The notes beneath the pieces were generated by a model, which saw nothing but the letters and a program-made list of their open reading frames with translations, was not told the origin of the DNA and ran no database searches. Shown here one piece after another: positions 16,017-23,359 of a stretch of 64,000 nucleotides of DNA; the first letter of the stretch is position 1; each line of letters starts with the position of its first letter. The translations under genes and the position numbers were made by a program. The DNA is from Clostridiales bacterium. GTDB lineage: Bacteria > Bacillota > Clostridia > Oscillospirales > Oscillospiraceae. The stretch spans positions 22,712 through 86,711 of the forward strand of contig SFHQ01000008.1 of assembly GCA_004556345.1 (NCBI GenBank), in the 5' to 3' direction.

Positions 16017-16472
16017 TCAAATGCTAAAGAAGAACGGCCGGTCATTGATCAGCTCTTCGAGCTGCGACTCGCCGTACACCTCCACGCCCTTCTTTTTGAG
16101 CATCTGGGCCATGAGGCCGTCGCCCTCTGTGAGGGTGTGGGTGAAGGTGCCGTCGTAGATCTGCCCGCTGCCGCAGGAGGGGCTGCGCTCTTTGAGCAGG
16201 GCGGCCTTGCAGTGGTAGAGGTCGCACAGGCGCAGGGCCTCGGCGGTGCCGCGGAGGAATTGCTCGGTCACGTCCCGGCCGTCCTCCGTGACGATCTTGC
16301 CGCCCAGGCGCTCGGCGGGACAGCGGGGCGTGGGCAGGCCCCCCAGCTGCTCCGGGCAGACGGGGATGCAGGTGTGCTCTTTGAGCAGGCGTTTGTACTG
16401 GGGCAGCTGGTTGGACTTGCCGTCGTAGCGGCAGCCCACGCCCAGGAGACAGGCGCTCACGAGTAGTTTCAT
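16017..16472 (-). CDS. DUF523 family protein
   Basis: 151 residues from the ATG at 16472, where the family consensus MKLLVSACLLGVGCRYDG begins; the longer in-frame opening overlaps the upstream gene. Conserved features of DUF523 are visible: the N-terminal ACLLG..CRYDG, CPEQLGGLPTPR, the KERSPSCGSGQIYDG motif with its paired Cys region, and the late GVEVYGE. The biochemical function of the family is not established in my knowledge; the Cys motifs suggest a metal or thiol role. It follows the ArsC-like gene by 10 bases and the two share a terminator. Confidence 0.9.
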   Translation of the reverse strand: MKLLVSACLLGVGCRYDGKSNQLPQYKRLLKEHTCIPVCPEQLGGLPTPRCPAERLGGKIVTEDGRDVTEQFLRGTAEALRLCDLYHCKAALLKERSPSCGSGQIYDGTFTHTLTEGDGLMAQMLKKKGVEVYGESQLEELINDRPFFFSI

Positions 16473-16482
16473 CGGCCCGCCC

Positions 16483-16836
16483 TCAGCCCAGGGTCTCGGC
16501 CCACTGGTCCTCTTTGAAGCCGACGAGGACCTTGTTGTCGTCGGTGATGAGGATGGGGCGCTTGACCAGCATCCCGTCGGAGGCCAGCAGGGCATATTGC
16601 TCGGCGTCGCTCATCCCCGGCAGCTTTTTGGAAAGCTCCAGGGAGCGGTAGAGCTGGCCGCTGGTGTTGAAGAATTTTTTCAGGGGCAGACCGCTGGCCT
16701 GGTGCCACAGCTCCAGCTCGGCCAGGTCGGGGTTATCGGTCTTGATGTCCCGAATGTCATAGTCCACGTCATGTTCGTCCAGCCACTTCTGGGCCTTGCG
16801 GCAGGTGGAGCACTTGGGGTAGCATAAAAACAGCAT
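16483..16836 (-). CDS. ArsC/Spx-family thioredoxin-fold protein
   Basis: 117 residues. The N-terminal LFLCYPKCSTCRKAQKWLDE carries the redox CxxC of the ArsC/Spx/YffB family, and KRPILITDD is the family's C-terminal signature. It is either an arsenate-reductase-like enzyme or an Spx-type RNA polymerase partner. The absence of other arsenic genes nearby favours a general redox role. It is the first gene of a two-gene unit with the DUF523 gene. Confidence 0.9.
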   Translation of the reverse strand: MLFLCYPKCSTCRKAQKWLDEHDVDYDIRDIKTDNPDLAELELWHQASGLPLKKFFNTSGQLYRSLELSKKLPGMSDAEQYALLASDGMLVKRPILITDDNKVLVGFKEDQWAETLG

Positions 16837-16914
16837 CGTCTTGACCTCCTGTGTCTAGTATGGTTTCTCATGGCCTATGATAGCCGACCCGACGCCAAAT
16901 TGCAAGACCCGTCC

Positions 16915-16944
16915 TTGACAGACCGGCCGGGGGGATGCTATCCT
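16915..16944 (+). promoter_or_regulatory. Promoter of the small membrane protein
   Basis: TTGACA, 18-base spacer, TATCCT. It predicts a start near 16951, which rules out the upstream in-frame ATG at 16870 as the translation start. Confidence 0.75.
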
Positions 16945-17010
16945 AACCCCGTAAGGGCCGGGACCCGATCCACTCCCCCCGGCTCAAATTTGAAAGGAGC
17001 TGAGGTTTCT

Positions 17011-17358
17011 TTGCGAACCGGAACCAAATCCATGCGTGTCGCAGGCGCTCTCCAGGTGTTCATGGGCACGTCCATCCTGCTCACCATTTCGGGCATCTTC
17101 TCCTCGGACCAGGCCGGGCTGCTGGCCCTGTTTTATGTCTGCGGCGCATTTCAGTTGGCCTGCGGCATCATCGCCCTGGCCCTGTCCAAGAAGAAGACGA
17201 AGATCCCCATCGTCCTGGGCGTGCTGCTGTTCATCCCCCAGGCCCTGCGCTTCCTGCTGCCCAGTTCGGGGACGATCTCCATCGTCATCAACGCCGTGTC
17301 CTTCGTTGTCCCGGCCTACTACCTGCTCAGCGCTTACTTAAACTATCGGGACGACTGA
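17011..17358 (+). CDS. Small integral membrane protein, unknown function
   Basis: 115 residues from a TTG at 17011, which has AAAGGAG 11 bases upstream; the ATG at 17032 lacks a ribosome site but is the alternative. About four membrane helices (LQVFMGTSILLTISGIF, LLALFYVCGAFQLACGIIAL, IPIVLGVLLFIPQALRFLL, ISIVINAVSFVVPAYYLLS). It resembles small uncharacterised Firmicute membrane proteins. No partner is apparent: the next gene is preceded by a copy of the dispersed repeat, and I see no clear terminator between. Confidence 0.7.
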   Translation: MRTGTKSMRVAGALQVFMGTSILLTISGIFSSDQAGLLALFYVCGAFQLACGIIALALSKKKTKIPIVLGVLLFIPQALRFLLPSSGTISIVINAVSFVVPAYYLLSAYLNYRDD

Positions 17359-17388
17359 TGTGATCCACACGACCGCTGTCAGTGGGAG

Positions 17389-17416
17389 GTAGGGGCCGCA
17401 GACCCCTGCGGCCCAG
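17389..17416 (+). repeat. Solo 28-bp palindromic repeat (left form)
   Basis: GTAGGGGCCGCAGACCCCTG and onward, in the spacer between the small membrane protein and the secreted deacetylase-like gene. Confidence 0.85.
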
Positions 17417-17462
17417 GCCCCCGGCCCCACCTCCCAGAACCCCCAGAAAGGAGGCCCCCTCC

Positions 17463-18677
17463 ATGAAAGCCAAAAAATTCCTTGCTCTCCTCTGCGCCGT
17501 GGCGGTGGGCCTCACTTTGCTGGTCCTGCCGTCCTCGGCCACGGGGAGCCTGTTCTTCCTGTCCCTGAACGACACCCTCCCCGCCCAGTCGGTCCAGACG
17601 GCCCCCATCCAGTCCAGCGGCTGGGTCTACGTCCCCACGGGCGTCTTCAACAGCCGGACCACCGGCATCAACTTCGGCGTGTACTACGGCCTCACCGACA
17701 ACAACGAGAGCCTGGTCCTCTATAACCTCTCCGGCAAGACCATGACCTTCCACCTGGACACGGACACCGCCACCACCTCCACCGGCGAGACGCCCGTCCC
17801 CGGCCGGGTCCTCCGGCAGAACGGGCAGTATTACGTCCCGGCCTATGCCGTCTGCCGCTTCTTCGGCCTGACCTATTCGTTTTACAGCACGGACTACGGC
17901 CCCCTGCTGCGCATCAAGGACAGCAACGCCGTCCTGAACGACACGCTTTTTCTCAGCTCTGCCGCCTCCATCCTGCGCAGCCGGACCAACAGCCAGGTCT
18001 TCAATAACAACAACAATAATAACAACAACAACGGCAATTCGGCGTCAACGCCCTCTACCCCCAGCACACCCACGACCCCGACCGTTCCCACGACCCCGAC
18101 CCAGCCGACCACGCCCAGCGACCCCGTGACCCCGGACGTGCCCGACACCGCCGAACCGGCCCCGACCTTCTCCCTCTACCTGGCCGTCCGCGCCCAGGCG
18201 GGGGAAGACATCACGGCCACCCTCAACGCCGTCCTGAGTACCGGGGCCATCCCCGTCGTCTTCTTCCCGGCGGACCAGGTGACCCAGTGCGCCGACCAAG
18301 TCCGGCAGGCCGCCGGGCGGGGCTGTCACGTGGGCCTCATCCCCGGCGGGGACAGCGGCCAGGCCAAGCTCGCCAGCGTCCAGACCGGCAGCAAAGCCCT
18401 GGCCGCCATCCTGCGGCAGGAGACCTGGTTCGTCCTGGGCGAGGACGAGACCCTGGCCAACGCAGGCTATCTCTGCTGGAGCCCTTCCCTCTCCTTCCAG
18501 ACCATCTCCAACGCCACCACCGTCTACAACAGCCTCATCCAGTCCGGCGAGAACGCCTCGGCCCCCCTGCGCCTCCTCTTCCGCACCCAAACCAACGCCA
18601 GCGCCCTGGCGGGGGTGCTGAACCAGCTCAAGGCCGATGGCGACACCTTCCTGGCCGTGCGGGAGACGAAGTATTGA
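17463..18677 (+). CDS. Secreted protein with deacetylase-like domain and poly-Asn linker
   Basis: 404 residues from the ATG at 17463 behind AAAGGAGG. A signal peptide (1-24) is followed by a domain of about 150 residues (WVYVPTGVFNSRTTGINFGVYYG, QYYVPAYAVCRFFGLTYSFY) resembling the copper-amine-oxidase-N-like surface domains of Firmicutes. A run of ten Asn follows, then a Thr/Pro/Ser-rich linker (about 195-230). The C-terminal domain (FSLYLAVRAQAGEDITATLNAVLSTGAIPVVFFPADQV, then GRGCHVGLIPGG) has the rhythm of a NodB polysaccharide deacetylase but lacks the TFDDG and HxxxH metal residues. I infer a non-catalytic wall or carbohydrate-binding role. Confidence 0.7.
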   Translation: MKAKKFLALLCAVAVGLTLLVLPSSATGSLFFLSLNDTLPAQSVQTAPIQSSGWVYVPTGVFNSRTTGINFGVYYGLTDNNESLVLYNLSGKTMTFHLDTDTATTSTGETPVPGRVLRQNGQYYVPAYAVCRFFGLTYSFYSTDYGPLLRIKDSNAVLNDTLFLSSAASILRSRTNSQVFNNNNNNNNNNGNSASTPSTPSTPTTPTVPTTPTQPTTPSDPVTPDVPDTAEPAPTFSLYLAVRAQAGEDITATLNAVLSTGAIPVVFFPADQVTQCADQVRQAAGRGCHVGLIPGGDSGQAKLASVQTGSKALAAILRQETWFVLGEDETLANAGYLCWSPSLSFQTISNATTVYNSLIQSGENASAPLRLLFRTQTNASALAGVLNQLKADGDTFLAVRETKY

Positions 18678-18697
18678 ATGACCACTTGCGTACATAA

Positions 18698-18733
18698 GGC
18701 GCCCCCGTACCTTCCACAGGCACGGGGGCGCTT
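18698..18733. terminator. Hairpin between convergent genes
   Basis: GCGCCCCCGT pairs with ACGGGGGCGC across a 13-base loop. The T runs are weak on both strands, so it may act as a bidirectional terminator of modest strength. Confidence 0.55.
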
Positions 18734-18752
18734 GGTATCTCCGTGTAGACGT

Positions 18753-19508
18753 TCAATCCCGCAGCTTCAGCAGGTCCCATCTGGAGGACACCCCGCACTT
18801 TCGATAGAGATTCTGCAAGTGCTTGAGCAGGGTGTTCTTGCTGATGGTCAGCTTTGCCAGGATCTCCTCGTTGTTCCAATCCTGAAACACCAGGCCCAGG
18901 ACCTCCCCCTCTCGCCGGGTCAGGTCATAGGTCCGGATGATCTCTTCCAGGCTTCGGGTCTGTTTCGGCTGGTTGTCCTCGTTCTGCTTGCAGGTCCAGC
19001 AGGCCAGGTCGATGTGGTTGGCCAGGGCGCGGAGGTAGAAGGCCTCCTGGTCGGTGAAGAGGCCGTCCCCCCGCGTGCGGTAGAGGGCCAGGCGGCCCAT
19101 GGCCTGCCCGGCGTAGGTGATGTTCATCTGCATGCAGTCGTGGACGTGGTAGGCCGTGTACAGCTCCCGGTAGCTGGCAGCGGAGAAGCGCTTGTCACCG
19201 GACAAGATCTCGCTGTCCCGCACGACCATGGACTCCGGCGCGTGGCTGAGCCAGGCGGTGTAGGCCTTGTCGATGCGTCCCAGCCAGGCGTTCTCCACCT
19301 CCCGGAAGTTCTGTGGCTTGCAGTAGGGGTCCCGGTGGATGAGCTCCCCCGTCTCCGGGTCGGTCTGGATGGCGATGAGGCTGGCGTAGGTATAGGGGAT
19401 GATGAGCTTGACCTGGGCCAGCAGGGTGGGGCGAAATTCCTCCAGCGTCCGGCAGGCGTGGATGCGGTAGATGATCTCGTTGTACAATAAAAAGTCGTTT
19501 TTTTCCAT
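18753..19508 (-). CDS. LuxR-family transcriptional regulator
   Basis: 251 residues from the ATG at 19508 behind GGAGGACC; a longer in-frame opening extends through the promoter. The N-terminal 180 residues (YTYASLIAIQTDPETGEL and onward) look like a GAF-type sensor region. The C-terminal 60 residues are a LuxR helix-turn-helix: LTRREGEVLGLVFQDWNNEEILAKLTISKNTLLKHLQNLYRK (shown only in outline by LTRREGEV, NEEIL and SKNTLLKH). There is no receiver domain, so a small ligand rather than phosphorylation is likely. Targets are unknown; the divergent small transcript and the transporter beyond it are candidates. Confidence 0.88.
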   Translation of the reverse strand: MEKNDFLLYNEIIYRIHACRTLEEFRPTLLAQVKLIIPYTYASLIAIQTDPETGELIHRDPYCKPQNFREVENAWLGRIDKAYTAWLSHAPESMVVRDSEILSGDKRFSAASYRELYTAYHVHDCMQMNITYAGQAMGRLALYRTRGDGLFTDQEAFYLRALANHIDLACWTCKQNEDNQPKQTRSLEEIIRTYDLTRREGEVLGLVFQDWNNEEILAKLTISKNTLLKHLQNLYRKCGVSSRWDLLKLRD

Positions 19509-19548
19509 AGGGGTCCTCCAGCGGGATGCGTGTGCTTTCTGATACTTA

Positions 19549-19577
19549 ATTTTATCCCCTTCCCCAACTAAAATCAA
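19549..19577 (-). promoter_or_regulatory. Promoter of the LuxR-type regulator
   Basis: On the minus strand TTGATT, 17-base spacer, TAAAAT, about 40 bases before the start codon. Confidence 0.7.
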
Positions 19578-19642
19578 GCACTTTTTACCGGGGTTCAAGT
19601 ACCCTTTCTCAGCAAAAATTTCAAATTCACTAAAATTAAGCA

Positions 19643-19671
19643 TTGCTTTTTTGTTCGTTTTCCTGTATTAT
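19643..19671 (+). promoter_or_regulatory. Promoter of a short transcript
   Basis: TTGCTT, 17-base spacer, TATTAT in the divergent spacer; the next features are a tiny reading frame and a terminator. Confidence 0.6.
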
Positions 19672-19694
19672 AAACAAGACAAGAGGAGAAGCCA

Positions 19695-19727
19695 GTGAGT
19701 AGGCTGTTCCCTCTGCCCCTTTTCTAA
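19695..19727 (+). CDS. Possible 10-residue leader peptide
   Basis: GTG start with AGGAG six bases upstream encodes M-S-R-L-F-P-L-P-L-F followed by TAA. It lies 20 bases after the predicted transcription start and upstream of a strong terminator at 19779, the layout of a leader peptide or of a short independent RNA. Peptide length and Leu/Pro content are not diagnostic, and only the ribosome site supports it. Confidence 0.35.
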   Translation: MSRLFPLPLF

Positions 19728-19778
19728 TCTTTCTCTTTGTGATTGAGATTACTTTCCTTTCTTTTCCGAAAGCGTCCT

Positions 19779-19815
19779 CCCGCCAGTTGGTCAGGCGGGA
19801 GGGCGTTTTTGGTTT
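19779..19815 (+). terminator. Intrinsic terminator of the short transcript
   Basis: CGTCCTCCCGCC / GGCGGGAGGGCG with a 9-base loop followed by TTTTTGGTTTTT. It ends a transcript of about 140 bases that begins between the LuxR-type regulator and the EamA transporter. Confidence 0.88.
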
Positions 19816-19876
19816 TTCTGCTCAAAAATAATTCTTTCTTCTTATTTCAAATAATTATTTTCATGGTTCTATGCCA

Positions 19877-19905
19877 TTGTTTTTTGCCTCTCTCTGACGT
19901 AGGAT
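19877..19905 (+). promoter_or_regulatory. Possible promoter of the EamA transporter
   Basis: TTGTTT, 17-base spacer, TAGGAT, about 50 bases before the gene and after the preceding terminator. The -10 is a weak match. Confidence 0.4.
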
Positions 19906-19955
19906 AGCCATAGCGATCCCCCCATGATGCCACACCATGTCAGGAGGTGTTCCCC

Positions 19956-20855
19956 ATGACGGAGAACAAGAAGCCGACCCTAGGCCCTTTCTCTCGGACG
20001 CATGTCGCCGTGTGCTGCATTCTGGCAGCCGGGACGATGTGGGGCTGCCAGGGGCTGCCCAGCCGCGCCTTGGCGGGCTTAGGCATGCCCGCCCTGCCCA
20101 TCATGGTCCTGCGTGATCTCGGCGGCGCGGCGCTGCTGGCGCTGCTCTTTCTCCTGACGGACCGCGCGGCCTTCCGCGTCCGCCTGCGGGAGCTGCCCCT
20201 CTTGTCCCTCATGGGCATGAGCGGCGTGCTGGGCATGAACCTGCTCTATTACCGCAGCCAGCAGGTCTCCTCCCTGGCCGTGGCGGCGATCCTTCTGTAT
20301 ACAGCCCCAAGCATCGTCGTGCTCTTCTCCACTTTGATCTGGAAGGACCCGCTCACCAAGCGCAAGCTCTGCGCCCTGGGCCTGGCCTTTCTGGGCTGCA
20401 GCTTTGTGGCGGGCCTCTTAAACGGCTCCCTGTCCCTCTCCGTCCAAGGTCTGCTCCTCGGCCTGGGCACGGCGCTGACCTACGCCTCCTACACGCTCTT
20501 TGGCCGAAAAGCCCTCACCTGGCACGGGGCGCTGACCGTGCTGTTTTACGCCCTGCTCTTTGCGGGCCTGGGGGCCTTGGTCCTGTGTCCGACCCAAGAG
20601 TTGGCCCTGCTCGTCACGACCTCCGGGGCCATCCCGCAGACCCTCTGCATGATGCTCTTCGCCACCGTCCTGCCCTATGTGCTGTACACCAAGGCCCTGG
20701 CCTGGCTGGACGACAGCGGCAAGGCCGCGATCCTGGCCTCGGTGGAGCCGGTGGTGGCCGCTCTGCTGGGCATCGTGGCCTTCGGCGAGCCGCTGACCCT
20801 GGGCGTCGCCCTGGGCCTGGTCTGCGTGCTGGGCGCGGTGGTCCTGCTGAAATAA
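19956..20855 (+). CDS. EamA/DMT-superfamily transporter
   Basis: 299 residues from the ATG at 19956 (AGGAGG 9 bases upstream). Ten membrane helices in two EamA repeats. The first includes AAGTMWGCQGLPSRALAGLGM and VLRDLGGAALLALLF; the second includes GLLLGLGTALTYASYTLFGRKAL and ends with EPVVAALLGIVAFGEPLTLGVALGLVCVLGAVVL, the conserved closing segment. The family exports metabolites or amino acids; the substrate is unknown. It is transcribed alone. No terminator is obvious after it. Confidence 0.9.
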   Translation: MTENKKPTLGPFSRTHVAVCCILAAGTMWGCQGLPSRALAGLGMPALPIMVLRDLGGAALLALLFLLTDRAAFRVRLRELPLLSLMGMSGVLGMNLLYYRSQQVSSLAVAAILLYTAPSIVVLFSTLIWKDPLTKRKLCALGLAFLGCSFVAGLLNGSLSLSVQGLLLGLGTALTYASYTLFGRKALTWHGALTVLFYALLFAGLGALVLCPTQELALLVTTSGAIPQTLCMMLFATVLPYVLYTKALAWLDDSGKAAILASVEPVVAALLGIVAFGEPLTLGVALGLVCVLGAVVLLK

Positions 20856-20960
20856 GCCCCTTCTTGATTCCCTCTTGTTTTACTTATCTATGATCCTATT
20901 CGTTCTTATATTTAAGTAGGAATAACAGCGCACAAGTAAAGAGTTTATCAGTTTTTGTCA

Positions 20961-20989
20961 TTGAGTCCCGGAACCAAATGGAGTATGAT
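20961..20989 (+). promoter_or_regulatory. Promoter upstream of the MFS transporter leader
   Basis: TTGAGT, 17-base spacer, TATGAT. The predicted leader to the MFS gene would be about 415 bases. Confidence 0.65.
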
Positions 20990-21012
20990 ACAACTCGCGC
21001 CAAGGAACGGCG

Positions 21013-21108
21013 ATGACCTCCCCGGTTTTTGGCGCATCTTACTCACACAGAATATACGCATCCCCTCGCACAGAACCAACGCACACGGGCGCTGCCGCAC
21101 CGGCCTGA
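21013..21108 (+). CDS. Possible 31-residue peptide in the MFS leader
   Basis: ATG at 21013 with AAGGAACGGCG just upstream, reading MTSPVFGASYSHRIY and on to a TGA at 21106. It begins about 17 bases after the predicted transcription start. No homology is recognised. A chance frame is entirely possible, since 31 open codons are not rare at this GC content. Confidence 0.25.
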   Translation: MTSPVFGASYSHRIYASPRTEPTHTGAAAPA

Positions 21109-21409
21109 CGGGACCTTCTTCCACCCCCACACGGCCCTCTCTTCTTCCTACTTCTGCGGCTCCGCCCCCGACTACGCAGCTGTGCCAAGACAGGCACCGC
21201 CGCCGTTTGGTACCATCCACCGATTTATCTCCCTTACCTCATTTTCTTCCATAGACAGCCCCCTCACTGCGCAGAAACAGTGGGGGGTGCTCTACGTTTA
21301 GCGGGAAATTTTTCCCCGCTCCGATCTACTGCAAAATGATAAGGCGTCTGACCCAGCCGACGGCCTGTGACGCCTTGCTTTCTCTGACCGGCCAAGGAGG
21401 GCCCACCGC

Positions 21410-22609
21410 ATGAAGCACCTGTTCCCCGGCGCCACCGGGCATTTCTCCCTCATCCAGGGATGCTATTGGATGACCTATTGTATCCTCATCTCTTTCTCCA
21501 GCCTGTACCTGCTGGACCGGGGCTTCACAAACACCCAGATCGGCCTGCTCCTGGGCATAGCCGGTCTGACCGCTGCGATCCTCCAGCCCTTCGTCGGGGC
21601 CAAGGGGGACCACCTGAAGGCCCTCTCCCTGCGGCAGTTCACCTCCCTCCCAATCGCCGCCATGATCCTCTGCGGCGTGGGCCTGTTCCTCGTCCCTGCC
21701 AAGCCCGTCCAGGCGGCGCTGTACATGGTCCTGCTGGTCCTGCTTCAGCTGCTCACCCCCCTCATCTACTCCCTGGGCATGGACTGCCTCAACAATCATA
21801 TCGAGCTGAACTTCGGCCTGGCCCGCGGCATCGGCGGCGGGACCTATGCCCTGGCCTCTGCCGTCTGCGGCTCCCTGGCCGCTGCCCTGGGGGCCAGGGT
21901 CATCCCCCTGGTCCTGGTGGTCGCCGTGGCGCTCATGCTGGCCTTTACCTTCACCTTCCGCCAGGGCGGCCCCGTCAAAGCCACCCTGCCCAAGCCCGAC
22001 GCCCTGCCTCAGTCCGACGGCACCCCTTTCCTGAAAAAGTACCCCCAGGTGCTGCCCCTGCTCATCGGCGTCATCCTGCTTTACACCAGCCACAACGTCA
22101 TCATGAACTTCCCCTACCAGATCGTCCAAAGCCTGGGCTGCGGCAGCGCGGAGATGGGCCACTACCTGACCTTACAGAGCCTCATGGACATCCCCGCCAT
22201 GGTCGTCTTCTCCCTGCTTCTCAAGCGGGCCTCCAGCCGCGCCTGGGTGCGCCTGACGGGCATCTCCTTCTTCCTGCACGCCCTGCTCACCTGGCTGGCC
22301 CCCAACCTGCCCTTCCTGATGGTGGTCCAGGTCTTTGAGATGTCTGGCTACGCCCTCTACTCCGTCTCCTCCGTCTACTTTGTCAACGAGATGGTAGACC
22401 TCTGCGACCGCGTCCAGGGCCAGACCTACTTCACCATGGCCAACACCATCGGCATCGTCCTCAGCAGCGTCCTGGGCGGCCGCCTGCTGGACCTGGGCGG
22501 TGCCTCCGCGGCCCTCTGCCTGGCTACCGTCACCGGCGCCGCCGGCATGGTCATCCTCTGGATCCTCCTCCGCCGCAAATCCCTCCGCCCCGCCACGAAC
22601 GCCGCCTAA
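21410..22609 (+). CDS. Major facilitator superfamily transporter
   Basis: 399 residues, 12 membrane helices, with AAGGAGGG upstream. The loop between helices 2 and 3 (AGLTAAILQPFVGAKGDHLK) is the family-specific Gly/Asp/Lys motif, and the central loop is about 190-210. NFGLARGIGGGTYALASA and the paired ISFFLHALLTWLAPNLPFL fit the nucleoside:H+ symporter/LacY-like branch of MFS. The substrate is undetermined. It ends 14 bases before a strong hairpin. The long structured upstream region hints at regulated expression. Confidence 0.9.
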   Translation: MKHLFPGATGHFSLIQGCYWMTYCILISFSSLYLLDRGFTNTQIGLLLGIAGLTAAILQPFVGAKGDHLKALSLRQFTSLPIAAMILCGVGLFLVPAKPVQAALYMVLLVLLQLLTPLIYSLGMDCLNNHIELNFGLARGIGGGTYALASAVCGSLAAALGARVIPLVLVVAVALMLAFTFTFRQGGPVKATLPKPDALPQSDGTPFLKKYPQVLPLLIGVILLYTSHNVIMNFPYQIVQSLGCGSAEMGHYLTLQSLMDIPAMVVFSLLLKRASSRAWVRLTGISFFLHALLTWLAPNLPFLMVVQVFEMSGYALYSVSSVYFVNEMVDLCDRVQGQTYFTMANTIGIVLSSVLGGRLLDLGGASAALCLATVTGAAGMVILWILLRRKSLRPATNAA

Positions 22610-22623
22610 ACTATCCCAAGACA

Positions 22624-22684
22624 CAACACAGCCCAGCACGGTTTTTTTGTTTCCGTGCTGGGCTGTGTTCGTGCTGGGCTGTGT
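22624..22684 (+). terminator. Strong hairpin with a third copy of its arm
   Basis: ACACAGCCCAGCACGG pairs perfectly with CCGTGCTGGGCTGTGT around a T-rich loop. A direct repeat of the second arm (CGTGCTGGGCTGTGTT) follows at 22669-22684, allowing two mutually exclusive hairpins. It lies between the convergent MFS and antitoxin genes. Confidence 0.8.
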
Positions 22685-22996
22685 TTATGCTCTAATGATT
22701 CCCGTCTTTCGTGGGAAAAGCGGATCGTTCTTTGTAAGCGATAGCAAACGGCAAGCCGCTCCTTCTGGATGATTACGCCCTGCTTCCCAGGCTTCCACCG
22801 TTTTGATGGACACCCCCATATACTCTGCAAACAACCGCTGCGTCAGTCCGGTGCTATGGCGTATCTCTTTGATCTCCTCTGGCCGGTACCGCTCGACAGG
22901 CGAAATAGATAACGTAGTCGTGCGAGCAGACAGAGTCCCTTTTTCATAGGCAACCGCTTCTTCTAATCCCAATTTGATTTTATCAAATACGCTCAT
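22685..22996 (-). CDS. HigA-type XRE antitoxin
   Basis: 103 residues. N-terminal FDKIKLGLEEAVAYEKG, then PVERYRPEEIKEIRHSTGLTQRLFAEYMGVSIKTVEAWEAGRNHPEGAA, a helix-turn-helix of the HigA/MqsA type (outlined by LTQRLFAEYMGVS and VEAWEAGRN). It sits 1 base after the stop of the RelE/HigB-like reading frame, in toxin-first order typical of higBA. Because the toxin is truncated, this antitoxin is probably an orphan remnant, though it could still repress its own promoter if one remains. Confidence 0.88.
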   Translation of the reverse strand: MSVFDKIKLGLEEAVAYEKGTLSARTTTLSISPVERYRPEEIKEIRHSTGLTQRLFAEYMGVSIKTVEAWEAGRNHPEGAACRLLSLTKNDPLFPRKTGIIRA

Positions 22997-22997
22997 A

Positions 22998-23204
22998 TTA
23001 TGACCCCTTTCTGGCCTGATCTTCTAGCTGGTACTCCAGTATCTCAACGATTTGTCTGAACTCGTTTCTCTCTGCCTTCGACAGGTTATCCTTCTCGCTT
23101 TTAGGATATGCCGTCAGCAAGAAGATTTTCTCATAAACTTCAAAGTCAATATAAATCACACGGACACTTCCGCTCTTTCCTCTATCTTCAAACGCAAATC
23201 GCAT
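22998..23204 (-). pseudogene. RelE/HigB-like toxin, N-terminus replaced by a repeat element
   Basis: Only the C-terminal 68 residues of a roughly 110-residue toxin are preserved (FAFEDRGKSGSVRVIYIDF, IFLLTAYPKSEKDNLSKAER, RQIVEILE). Six further codons upstream still read T-G-G-V-R-K, as in full-length relatives (GTGGLRKLRFAFEG), and then the frame enters the 105-bp repeat element at 23236-23340. The missing N-terminal half is not found beyond the element, so it was lost rather than displaced. An ATG remains at 23204, but no ribosome site is visible and the product would lack half of the fold. Confidence 0.8.
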
Positions 23205-23235
23205 TTTGCGAACGCCGCCTGTTTCCCAATCTCCC

Positions 23236-23340
23236 GTAGGGGCCGCAGACCCCTGCGGCCCGCTCGTCTGGGGCAGTGGGATGTTTCGTTTTGTGGTACC
23301 GCGCGGCAGGTTGCGGGCCGCAGAGGTCTGCGGCCCCTAC
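23236..23340 (+). mobile_element. 105-bp inverted-repeat element, copy A
   Basis: Starts GTAGGGGCCGCAGACCCCTG and ends GGTCTGCGGCCCCTAC, giving 28-bp terminal inverted repeats that are themselves palindromic, around a 49-bp core containing ATGTTTCGTTTTGTGGTACC. No coding capacity, so it is MITE-like. It truncates the toxin gene. Confidence 0.85.
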
Positions 23341-23359
23341 GAGAAATGACATAGCCGAT

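Larger units (their letters stand above)
20856..21409. other. 554-base spacer: promoter, possible small ORF and hairpins
   Basis: No convincing conventional gene. It contains a good promoter at 20961-20989, a possible 31-codon frame at 21013-21108, and three hairpins at 21258-21288 (CCCCCTCACTG / CAGTGGGGGG), 21299-21320 (AGCGGG / CCCCGCT) and 21341-21378 (AAGGCGTC / GACGCCTT). The rest is proline-rich when translated and looks non-coding. It may be a long leader of the MFS gene. Confidence 0.6.

Noticed and set aside
16870..17010. In-frame extension of the small membrane protein upstream to an ATG at 16870
   Set aside because: It includes the promoter elements and the residues are not membrane-like; a ribosome site exists only before the TTG at 17011.
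18001..18040. The poly-Asn codon run as a sequencing artefact
   Set aside because: The run uses mixed AAC and AAT codons and the frame continues correctly into the linker and next domain, so it is likely real.
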